Assembly: GCF_030463565.1 (NCBI RefSeq)
Contig: NC_134653.1
Location: forward strand, 29,263,150 to 29,327,149
Direction: 5' to 3'
DNA from: Pelecanus crispus
Taxonomy: Eukaryota; Chordata; Aves; Pelecaniformes; Pelecanidae
DNA: 64,000 bases
Shown here one piece after another: positions 13,101 through 25,100 of this stretch (its first letter is position 1; each line of letters starts with the position of its first letter). The notes below the pieces were generated by a model. It saw only the letters and a program-made list of their open reading frames with translations, had not been told where the DNA came from and searched no databases. The translations under genes and the position numbers were made by a program.

Positions 13101-16100
13101 GGCTATTTTCCCCCCCAGCTGTACCGGGCCTCGGCACTGTTTGAAACCATCCGACATGAAGTGCAGCTGAGCACAGATTACAAGCTGTCACTGTTCGACC
13201 TGCAGACATCCTCCTATCAGGCCCTGCAGCGAGTACTTGTCAGTCTTGGTAAGAGATGCCATCTTATGCTGAGTCTGAACTCCAAGCTCATGCCCAGAGT
13301 TCAGCTGAAGTTGCGGGGAGGCAGTTCATGATACATCTTTCACTCATCAGTCCGATGCAACACAGCGTTTCTTTGCCAGGACAGAAATAAGGGCCTCCTG
13401 CCTTGGTTTTCAGGCACCTTTGGATCTTCTTTCTTGCTTCCTCCATTCATTTGCCTTTCTGTGGCTCATTTTCCCATACGTCATGTTATTGCCCGCAGCC
13501 AAGATAATCTGTGGACTGTATTCCAGCGCAGACTACTCTTTCCAGAAATGAGTGCTGTGACTCTGCTTCCCCAGGTTTTAGTTCGGGTTGGGATAGCAGC
13601 TGTCTCTGTTCCTGCACATTGCGCTACAGACCACATTGGTGTCAGGTCTGAGAGATGGCTTTGTCTTTTCAGGTCACCACGATGAAGCTTTGGCAGTAGC
13701 AGAGAGAGGACGAACGAGAGCATTTGCTGACCTGCTCGTGGAACGCCAGACTGGGCAGCAGGACTCTGATCCCTATTCTCCAGTGACCATTGACCAGGTC
13801 CTGGAGACAGTGAATGGCCAGAGGGGACTTGTTCTCTACTACTCACTGGCTGCAGGTTATCTGTACAGCTGGCTGCTGGCTCCTGGGGCAGGTGAGGTTG
13901 TTTTTGGAGATGAGAGCCTGTCAACAAGCCTTACAAAGGGAGAATTGGGCCATTTGCAGCTAGGAATGAATCTGGGACCAGAGTGAACGTATGAGGGGAT
14001 CCTTTCCATCTAGTACCTTAGAGCTGAATAGGCTGAAAACTGTGGCATAGCCACAGCAATAATGATGTAGAAGTGCTTATTCGGGACTTTGATGTTCACC
14101 TGGAGATGGTAATGTTTCACATGTTTAATATTTCCATTTTTCAACCTCCAATCTGTATCTATTTCCCACAGGGCAGAGCAGTAATGAGATTCCAAGTATG
14201 TTGGCTCTGTGAGAATCTTCTATGCATAAGAATCCCTACTTTAATTATATTTCTGTGCTTTATCCTTCCAAAAGCTTTTGACATTTATCCACTGAAGTGG
14301 ATTGCAGAAAACAGAAGGGCGTCCCCACTTCCTGATATGCCATTGAGCTGCCTGATCCTCTGAATTCTCTTCATATGAATGTGGAAACACTTATCACAGA
14401 GGAGCAAGGAGGATTAATTTGAAGAGGATTGCTTTTTGCAGACAGCTGCTGTTCATTATCTAATAAAGTGATGACTGTAAATTTTCATGAGTTCTTTCTG
14501 GATATAATTTAATAATTGCAGCCCTTCACCATGACAAAGCTAAAGAGATAAAAAGCACTATTCAGATTGCAGCAGAAATGCTCTGGGAAGGGAAGCAAAC
14601 ATTCACACATGCCTGACTTCAGATGGGATGACAGTGATTGGAAGATATGCTTTTTGGGGGCGTTTTGCAATGTTGCATGTATAAGTGTAAGATGGTGGTG
14701 TCCTGCTATGCATCCAGTCACTAATTCACTCTTCAGGCCTGTAGTTTGCACAGTAAAATGCCAGTAATTCTATAGTATTAATACCAAGATGAGCTTACTA
14801 AAATTACATGGACCAGAAGTGTAGGGTTTGCCACTAGGCTTCATGACCAGTCTCCTCCTTGCCCAAACTGGGTCTTATAGAAAAGCAGGTGCACCCTTCC
14901 AGTACATGGGTTTGTACTTGAAGGCACTGTCAGGTGTTGGGAAGGAGAGGGACTGTGGTGCTTCCACTTGAGCAGCTTTGCTGGGAAGCTCTATAGGAGT
15001 GACTCCAACCCAGCCACAGTGACCTCTTCTTGTTTCGTTAGTGCTAGCAGGGAGAGTAGCTTCAGTGGCAGCCCAGGATCCTCATTATTCCACTGAGATG
15101 GTACCGTTAGCCTCTTCGCTGATTCTCTTTTTGCTGCTGTTGCTGCAGAAGGAGTTGCTGTATTCTTTATTACTCCACTCTTAACTGGTTTAATAATTTA
15201 TGCTGTCAAGGCAAACAGGGCATCCGGAGCAGCCTTTGATCGCAGGCTGTAGAATTAATTATATCAGGAAGGATATGCCACTGTGAGTGGAGGAAGCTTT
15301 TATCTGCAGTAATAGTAGAATTCTTAACAAAACAGTGAGTGTCCTTTATCTGTTTTACCCATTGTGAAACGCTGTCTTAATATTTTACTATGCATTAATC
15401 TATCTTTTTCTTTCTTTGTATATAATGTATTTTCATGCATATGAGTGAAATGAAAAATCTTTGTGTGATGCGAGGAGGTTCTGCTGTAGTAATAACACTT
15501 TTGTTCAGCATTTGAGCCTTGTGTGTTCAATTTATGTGATCAGAGGCTATTAATAGGTATTTTTCATGTGCATCTATTGAAATGCGAATTACTCTGGTAG
15601 GTGCTTGTATGAAAGATCTGTTTTATATTTTAGATGAGACTGCTGCAATAGCAAATGCATTCTGGGCATCTCATAAAAGCACTGCTCTGCTTTCGTACCT
15701 TTGAGCCATCATCTGCAAAGTACAAAACCAGATTCTAAAAGCAAGGCTGTAATACAGAATGCTGGAAAAGCCCTGTAGAGACGTGGCATGGAATGCTTTG
15801 CCCCAGTGGTACTGGAAATGCCAAATGCTAGGGGCTGTGCCACCTTCCTAGACTGTTGCTGGCAGCACTCTTCCTGCCCTGCAGAAATAACCTCGTGATT
15901 CTGGTGCCTTGCAGGAATTCTGAAATTTCATGAGTATTATCTGGGTGACAGCCTGACAGAAAATGCTGGGGAATTCCATGAAGCCAACAGTGTGACCCTG
16001 CAAACGATGACGAACTCCGTGCTGGAACAGTACATCTCAAGTGTGCGGGAGGCTCTGGGTGTGGATTCCTACTATACCCGGTAAGCTGGGGAGGGGGGGG

Positions 16101-19100
16101 TCCTGACATCCTGGGTCCCGCTTTCCCAACGGAAAGCAATTTATAAGTCATGGATGAGCTAATTGGCCGAGAGGTCTGAGAACTGAGAGTCAGAGTAGGG
16201 GCAAATTCTCATTGCAGCAACAAGAAAATTGCTTTATTTTTGTATTCATGGCTGTTTCTCTGCCAAGTAACTCTATATGCACATGCAAATAAGGTTTGAA
16301 CCCATAGGCTGGGTAATGAATCTGTAGATTGGATGAGGAGGCGGATGCCGTGTCAGACTGTATATGGGCAGATTCCATCCTACTTACAGTTTCCAGTGTA
16401 ATTAATTCCCTTTCAAAGATTTACTTACGAAAAACTGCAAATGCCACAAGAATTCTACCCCCCCTCCAAATACGTTCCCTTGTGGCTATAGCTGAGTAAA
16501 TAATTTACAGTGAATTAATCCATCTGACGAATTTCAGCAAAGAGGGAGGAACTTTACTCCAATCCCTTACTCGGGTCCCACAGCTATGTTTCCTCATTTT
16601 TTCTATCCTATGGATTTATCACAAGTCAGTCTTTTTTGCTTATTTATACTCAGTCTCATGATCTCTTGTGGTATTTGGTTTGATTTATTGATTAGATGGG
16701 TACGAATATAGTTTCTATGCTGATATTTACAAGTAGTTTTTGTCCGAATGCTTCTGTCTGAAAAGCAGAGTTGGGGATGTCCCTGTGCTCATATATTCTT
16801 TGCGAATGAAGCATACAGGGTAGGTGATGCAGTGACAGTTTAGCTTGGTGTTATAATTGAAGCTTGCTACATAGTCATAAATTGCTTTACTTTGGGTGGG
16901 TTAGTAACACACCGGCAGTTTGCAGGTCTAGTTTACTACTAGTGCAAAGGGACCTAAGTGTATATGTTGGCTGATTGTTAACCAGCCCCCAAAACTGGTG
17001 TGAGTGGAGGCACTGACTCTTAGGTTATACCATGTTTTAGTCTGGTTTTTAAACATTTTGCTTTTTTCTGCAGCACCAAGATTTGTGAGTGAAACACTCT
17101 TGAGTCCCCGAAGCTGTGGACAAATGTCCTTTTCCTTGCCCAGCTTTGACAGTAAAAGCACTAACGGTGCTGCCCCGGCCCTCACGAGCATTAGCAGCCC
17201 GTGTTAGAGGCTACCACCCTGCAGATTGCTCTCTCTGCGCGACTCGTGGTCTGCAGGGGCAGTGCACACCCGAACCTGGTGTTCCAGGTAATGATGTTGG
17301 CCAAGAAAGAGGAAATGGTGGCATTGATCCTCGAATTGATTTGTGCTTAGGGTTCTGTGGGCAAGCGGGAAGCTGTTTAGCTCTCCTAATTAATCCTTGC
17401 TCATCTTTTATAATAGCTACCGAAGGCAGCGAATGCAGCTGCATAGCTGATACTGCAGTGGCGTGAGTTAGAGCATTGTTGTGCAGAAGGCAGCAGTAAA
17501 ACCAAGCTGTGCTTTGTAGTCCGCTCACCAGCAATGTCCTCAGCTTCCTGCCCTTGATGCTCACACCTTAATCTGACAAGATGGGAATTTTCCATCGGAT
17601 CAAAATAAGAACATAACCCCAGGCCTGAAGTTAGGTGTTTTAACTATGCAGAATGGGACCAGATTTCCTGATTGCTTTCCCCAGGGCTTGCTCCAGTCAC
17701 TCACACACAAATTAATTCTCCCCTTGGGGTACGGAGAACATGACACTTGGTTGTGTTACGTCCCCCAGTACCAGTAACGGAATTGGCTGCAGTCAGCTTG
17801 CTGGGTTTGAAGCTCTGAGAGGGCTGCGGACACATGTGCTCAGCATGGATGCGAGTCCCTCCATGCTTTTTCCTTCATGGGAGCATCAGATTCTGGAAGG
17901 GAGCTGGAAGCCATCAGAGGTTCTGGACTCAGGCTTCATAGATTGCTTTTGTGATTTGCACTGATTTAAAAGTAAATTAAAGAATGTGTGTCTGTGCTGG
18001 GATGCTGGGTGTGTCCTGAAAGGTTTGCAAGGCAGGATGGGTTCAGATTGCGGTGACACATTTTCCTGGTTTTACCTTTCTTCAGGGAACTGAAGAGAAT
18101 TCCTTCCACCCCGCCGCCCGTACCAGAAAAAATAGGGGATTTGTGAAGGTTTGGGAAAAGGTGTCCCTGTCGAATAAATTGAGGATGCACAGTGCCAGGC
18201 TTATCTTTGCTTCTTGGCGCTCTGGCATTGCTAGTCCAGGGAATACATGCACTGGGCTCCCCAGCCCGGCCTCCTGCTCCTGGAGCCTGAATCTGGGCTG
18301 GGGCCAGCTTGAAGAATTGTTTCAAAGAGCCACTGTCAAGCTGCTTAGTACGAGCACTGGGTAGTGAGTCAGGAATCGGTGCTATGCACTTCGTGTGTGA
18401 CCTCTGAGGCCTGGCCAAGCCTTGCTGCTGTTGTCCAGCTTCTCCAAGAGAGACAGAGACTCTCCCACCTTTAGGCCGCTGTGAGAGATGTGAGCTGGGA
18501 CAATCACAGGAATGAAATGGCGTTGCCTCTCTGGCTTACCCTCTGTCAGGAGGACTGCTTCAGCCCTCTGGCATGGGGCTGTCCACTCTGCTCTTGGGCT
18601 GGAAGCGTTTCCCTTCTGTGATAACCTGCTTCTCTGGCAGGCCTGTGAAGGCTTTGGGGCCTCTCTGGTTTGGGTCCAGGGATAGGACTGGTATTGCCAC
18701 AACATGGAGCGGCAAATGGCTGAGTGCTTGTATACACCTTTTCTGTGGTTCCTCGGGGAAGAGTCTGAGATGTGTTGTAAGGGGAGCGTTGGGTATCTGC
18801 AGGCTGCACTTAAGGGAACATGTCCGGTGTTTCCAGGCTAGGCTGTGCAAGGGCTTAAATAGCAGAAAGTTTGAAAAGAAATAACATGTTCCCATTCAAG
18901 TGTACAAAATGCTGAAAAGCAGCCATTATTCCTGCTTGTCCAGGAACATCTGTCCTGGTTTTGGCTGGGATAGAGTTAATTTTCTTCCTAGTAGCTGGCA
19001 TACTGCTCTGTTTGGATTTAGTATGAGAATAATGTTGATAACACACTGATGTTTTAGTTGTTGCTAAGTAGTACTGACACTACTCAAGGACTTCTCCAGC

Positions 19101-22100
19101 TTCCCATGCTCTGCCAGGCACACAAGAAACTGGGAGGGGGCACAGCCAAGATAGTTGATCCAAACTGGCCAAGGGGATATTCCATACCATATGACGTCAC
19201 ACTCAGTATATAAACTGGGGGGAGCTGGCCAGGGGTAGCGATTGCTGCTCAGGGATGGGCTGGGCATTGGTCGGCAGGTGGTGAGCGGTTGCATCACTTG
19301 TTTTCCCTGGGTTTTGTTCCTCTTCTTGTTGTTTTCCTTTTCACCAATAATAATAATAATTATTATTATTATTATTATATTTCAATTATTAAACTGTTCT
19401 TATCTCAACCCACAAGTTTTCTTACTTTTCCTCTTCTGATTCTCTCCCCCATCCCACTGCAAGTGATGGGTGAGCAAGCAGTTGTGTGGTGCTTAGTTGC
19501 CAGCTGGGGTTAAACCATGACACGTCTGAGATGAAAGAATCATGACACTTTTAAAACTGTCAAGAAAAAAATCTGCAGAATCATAGAATCGTTTAGGTTG
19601 GAAAAGACCTTTAAGATCATCCAGTCCAGTCATTAACCTAACACTGCCAAGTCCACCACTAAACCAATTAAGGGTAGAGTAATGATTTCATGTTTCCTGG
19701 CTTGGTGGCTGGATTATTTTTTAATGAAAGTAAAAACTAGGAATCATTAAGGTTGGAAAGGATCTCTAAGATCATCAGTCCAACCATCAACCCAACACTA
19801 CCATGCCCACTAAACCATGTCCTAAAGTGCCACATCTGCCCAGTTTTTGAACACTTCCAGGGATGGTGACTCCACCACCTCTCTGGGCAGCCTGGTCCAA
19901 TGCTTGACTACCCTTTCTGTGAAGAAATTTCTCCTAATTTCCAGCCTAAACCTCCCCTGGCTCAGCTTAAGCTCATTTCCTCTTGTCCTATCACTAACTA
20001 CATGGGAGAAGAGACCAACACCCACCTCACTACAACCTCCTTTCAGGTAGTTGTAGAGAGCGATAAGGTCTCCCCTCGGCCTCCTCTTCTCCAGGCTAAA
20101 CAACCCCAGTTCCCTCAGCCGCTCCTCATAAGACTTGTGCTCCAGACCCTTCACCAGCTTCGTTGTCCTTCTCTGGACACGCTCCAGCACCTCAATGTCC
20201 TTCCTGTAGTGAGGGGCCCAAAACTGGACACAGTATTCCAGGTGCAGCCTCGCCAGTTCTGAGTACAGGGGACAAATAGTTGTTGTCTCTGCTCCTGCTG
20301 GCCACACTATTCCTGAATGACGCTGGCTGGGCCTAGCATGATTTCAGCTCAGAGTCATTGGCCAAGAAAGCTCATTAAAATAAAAAAAAAAGACCAAAAA
20401 AATCAAGGATCTGTATATTGGTGTGCTGCTTGGAAGATTCTTGGCAGCTGGCTAAACGTTTATATGCAACTTATGAATGGAATTCATTTCCCAATAATTG
20501 TCTATATTTGCATAATGCCTTCAGACCTGAGCACTATTACTGGCATTATATCCAACTTCAATGACAAGTTTCTCACCTGCACTACAGAAAAGAGCTTGTC
20601 CATAACACTGCCAGCTTGAGAAGAGATCTCGGGACTTTTTACTGTGTTTTGGGGTGGTTGGATTTTTTGGGTTTTGTTTTAACAGAATGGCTGTTGTGTC
20701 AGTCTCCTAAAGAGCACAAGATGCTTTTTTTCCCACCTCTTAGTGGAAATCTGCCCCCAAAACTGCCAGTCATGCGCTACATAAATTACTTGTGGGTTTC
20801 TGCAATCCCTTGAGATTGTTTTAGACACCCCTGTTATTGTTAAAATTAAATTGATCTTATCATAGAATCATAGAATGTTTTGGGTTGGAAGGGACCTTTA
20901 GAGATCATCTGGCCCAACCCCCCTGCAGTGAGCAGGGACAGCTTTAACCAGATCCGGTTGCTCAGAGCCCCGTCCAACCTGACCTGGAATGTTTCTAGGG
21001 ATGGGGCCTCCACCACCTCTCTGGGCAACCTGTTCCAGTGCCTCACCACCCTCACTGTAAAAATTTTCTTCCTTATATCCAGTCTAAATCTATCCTCCTT
21101 TAGTTTAAAACCATTACTTCTTGTCCTGTCACAACAGGCCTTGCTAAAAAGATTGTCCCCATCCTTCCTATAGGCCCCCTTTAAGTACTGGCAGGCCGCA
21201 ATAAGGTCTCACTGCAGCCTTCTCTTCTCCAGGCTGAACAAGCCCAAGTCTCTCACCTTGGCCTCATAGGAGAGGTGCTCCAGCCCTTGGATCATTTTGG
21301 TGGCCCTCCTCTGGACCTGCTCCAACGGGTCCATGTCCTTCTTGTGCTGAGGGCTCCAGAGCTGGACGCAGTGCTCCAGAGCTGGACGCAGTGCTCCAGG
21401 TGAGGTCTCACCAGAGCAGAGCAGAGTAGAGGGGCAGAATCCCCTCCCTCGACCTGCTGGCCATGCTTATTTTGATGCAGCCCAGGGTACGGTTGGCCTT
21501 CTGGGCTGCAAGCGCACATTGCTGGCTCATGTCCAGCTTTTCATCCCCCAGTACCCCCAAGTCCTTCTCTGCAGGGCTGCTCTCAATCCCTTCATTCCCC
21601 AGCCTGTATTGATATCAGGGGTTGCCCCATCCCAGGTGCAGGACCTTGCACTTGGCCTTGTTGAACCTCATGAGGTTCACACAGGCCCACCTCTCCAGCT
21701 TGTCCAGGTCCCTCTGGATGACATCTCGTCCTCCTGGTGTGTCAACGGCACCACTCAGCTTGGCGTCGTCTGCAAACTTGCTGAGGGTGCACTCGATCCC
21801 ACTGTCTGTGTCATTGATGAAGGTATTAAATAGCACTGGTCCCAGTACAGACCCCTGAGGGACCCCACTTGTCACTGGTCTCCATGTGGACATCGAGCCA
21901 TTGACTGCTACCCTCTGGATGTGACCATCCAGCCAATTCCTTATCCACCAAATAGTCCACCCATCAAATCCGTATCTCCTCAATATAGGGAGAAGGATGT
22001 TGCGGGGGACTGTCGAAGGCTTTACAGAAGTCCAAATAGATGACATCGGTTGCTTTTCCGTTGTCCACTGATGCAGTCACTCCTTCATAGAAAGCCACTA

Positions 22101-25100
22101 GGTTAGTCAGGCAGGATTTGCCCTTGGTGAAGCCATGCTGTAAGATCTTCTTGTAAGAGCTAAACAAGTTATACAGTCCCAGAGTCTTCGTGCGGTGACA
22201 AACTGAAGACAGATCAAAATCTCTGAGGCACTGCTTCAGAGCACTAAAACCTCACAGTCTGTAACCCACGGCATTTTCTTAAGAGGTGTGGACAGCAGAA
22301 TAAAAGCAGATTTGTGCCATATTTGACCTGACCAGGTTGCAAAGAAGGAGGAAAGTAAAACTCTCCCCAAACCACAAAAACCTGAAATGAGCCATGCATT
22401 CGTCTCCCAGACAAGAGAATAATGTTAATAAGAAAGAGGCGAAAGAGATGTCTGTGTTGAGATGGACAATGTGTATCTAGAAGAAAACTTCTCTGCTTCA
22501 CTGCCCTAGTCTCCAAGGAGGAAAGCGATGTCAGAGTGATCTGTGTGGTTTTGCAGCTAGGAGATAGATAAAGGCATGGGGTCTGATGTTAAATTTCTCT
22601 CCTGAGGGTTTTTGTTCCCTTGGGGTAGCTGCACAACGATTTTCTTTTCCTTTCTGGTTGTTCTACTGCTATCGATAAACATTTGTGTAACCACAACACC
22701 AATTATCTGTAAGTGATGATACAAGATACAAAACGATTTGAAAAAATCTATACTACTATTCTGAAAACTTCTGGTGAACATGGTGTTTGATCCTGTTTAT
22801 CTGAGCACAACAGTGGAGTCTGGAAGTTCCTTTGGAGGGTCACTGAGCATTTAGTGTTGCCATTGGGGGAGGACGAGCTTTAGTCATCCAGTGAAATGAG
22901 GGATTTGGTTATGCAGTCTGGCTAATGCAGACCTTGTAAATGTTACTGAAATACTGGCAGTATCTATAACAGATTTTGAGCATGAACAGGTGAGTTGCTG
23001 CTATTGGTAGTCAAGATGGTAGATGTAGCACAGTGAGCCTGTGGTCAGCAATCAGGTTGGACTTAGATTAGGACTCGTCGTTTGTCCTGAACTCAATCTG
23101 AGCTTGCCATTTTGTGAAATTACCCACCAATCTCACAAGGGCATTAGCAGGATTGCGTCCACTGAGTGCTGTAAACATGTGCTGCTGAGGTGGTATGTGC
23201 TTAACTCATAATGTTGAGACAGTTGGAAACCAGAAGAAGTAGTGACAGCCAGCTCATCTCCAGTGATGCCCACATCTGTGTGTATTGGATTTACAGTTGT
23301 GTCTCATTTGAATGCATTTTGGGTTTGTACTTTCTGAAAAGGTGCACAACCTTTTATGATTGTCAAGGTGGCTTTCTGAAGGGAAGCATATTTTTTAGAG
23401 CAAATTGGATTATTCATTTCACTGTGAGCAGTAAAAAACTGCTTGTTAGTCTAGGGTTTTTATTAAGTACTCTGAGAAAGAGCAAAGGGTCTTTCAGCCA
23501 ACTGAGTACTCGAAATATAAGTGAACGGACATACACGGGGGAGTAGCTTCCTTCAGATTAAAGCCCTGAGAAGCTACAAGCACGTAAGCACTGCTATCCA
23601 AATGATCATAATCATGAAATTATTCCTAACATGTAAATGGCACATTTAAGAAATGGCCTATTTTTGGTGGTGGTGGTGTCTAGGGTTTTTGGGTTCTTAC
23701 ATAAAATCTGTACAGAGACTTCTGCTTCTGTTAGCTTCAGTCACACCTTCCAAGTTATGTGTTTCAATGCTTGCTTGAAAATGAGTTGTGTGATTCCCAT
23801 TAAAGGAAATGTCAGAAGTTACTCCCTCCAGCCTTTATGTTTCCTGGGTTTTGCAGATGTGTTCCGAATGTTGATGCTTCATCCAGTTCTGTCTTGTACG
23901 TGCATGTGGACCATGAACTCTCTGTTCTTTCTGGGAGAATAGAGTCGCTCCTTCTGAGGTGTGAATACTGACAGGAAGGACAAGAGGGGAAAAAACCACA
24001 GGCTGAATTGGTTTTACCTACTCTTCTCTTAAAGCATCAGGTTTGCGTGATTCAGAAGGTTACATCTATCTCCACAAGCTGATGGTTGAATCTTACCCCC
24101 TAGATATGCATATACACGACCAAAATCTGCAGTTGTGCCTCGTGCAACAGATTTGCAGATACTGTTTTCAGTTCCAGTAACCATTTGTCACCACAGATTC
24201 TCCTCCTGGCAAAGTGAGTCCTTCAGTCTTTAGGTTCTGGGATGAGTTTTTAATTTACTGTAGTGTCAGCTTCCTCCTGTCTTTGTGGTGATGGTAGTGG
24301 TATGTTTTCAGTTAAGGATTCTGGGTTTAATGCTTGTCTCTGAGATCACTGGGCTGGTGTGGTATGATCACAGGCAGAAGCTCCTTCCCCACTTCAAAAT
24401 TACATGCAGGGAACTAAACAAACAAATCTTGTCTGTTCCATGTGGGTGAACGTCATGTTCTGCTTTGAAACTCTTTCCCCACATGGATCAAGTGCTTCCC
24501 TACAGCATTGCTGACTGCCACCATGCTCCAGCACACCAGACCCCAGGAGAAGCTGTCATCTGCAGTCCCTGGAACCTGTTCTCTGCAAAGAACACAGGGA
24601 TTTAAATATGTATAGCACACATACGAAAACTTTTGTTTGACTCTGACTTCTCAGTTCATAGCTTGCTTAAGTGCACTGTAGTTGTGTGCTTTTGTGTCAA
24701 ATTTAAGTGCTATTGTGTTCCATAATGCTGTAAGTGTGTTTATAGGTACTGTTGTGTCTCCAGAGCAGCACATCTTCCCATTTTCTGCTTCTGGAGAGGA
24801 AAGGATGCTGTCATGGGATGTGTCATCAGGATTTTGCTGTGGTGGTGTTCAGTTCCACACTGCAGCCTTCGCTTTCTGCTAGAAATGGTTCCTTTCAGCT
24901 GGTCTAATTAAGCATACAAATAACACATACTTGCAAAAAAATAAAGTGTGAGAGACTTTAAAGTCTGTTTGAACTTGTGTTGGGACATACTCCTTTCTCT
25001 TTAGGGAGAGCATGTGGCCTGCTCTCTTGGGTTCATGAACTCAAGATTTCCACCTCTTTAAGGAGCTCCCAATACTCATTGTAAATGTATTCAAAACTGA

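Larger units (their letters stand above)
18951..19522 (+). mobile_element. Solo LTR of an avian endogenous retrovirus, sense orientation
   Basis: The 572-base element begins TGTCCTGG and ends CCATGACA, an imperfect inverted terminal repeat of the usual TG...CA type. It is flanked by CATC on the left and CGTC on the right, a possible 4-base target duplication with one CpG-type change. Inside are a perfect CRE palindrome TGACGTCA at 19192-19199, a TATA box TATATAAA at 19207-19214, an AAT/TAT microsatellite and an ATTAAA poly(A) signal at 19388-19393. This U3-R-U5 order gives + orientation, the same as TTC28. No gag, pol or env sequence is next to it, so it is a solo LTR left by recombination. 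The family is common in birds, but I do not assign a name. Confidence 0.88.

Noticed and set aside
12439..13209. 256-codon antisense ORF
   Set aside because: It overlaps two confident sense TTC28 exons and a GC-rich intron; composition explains the open frame and no protein family is recognisable.
19822..20307. 161-codon minus-strand ORF as a host gene
   Set aside because: The motifs identify it as the C-terminus of CR1 ORF2 in a truncated LINE.
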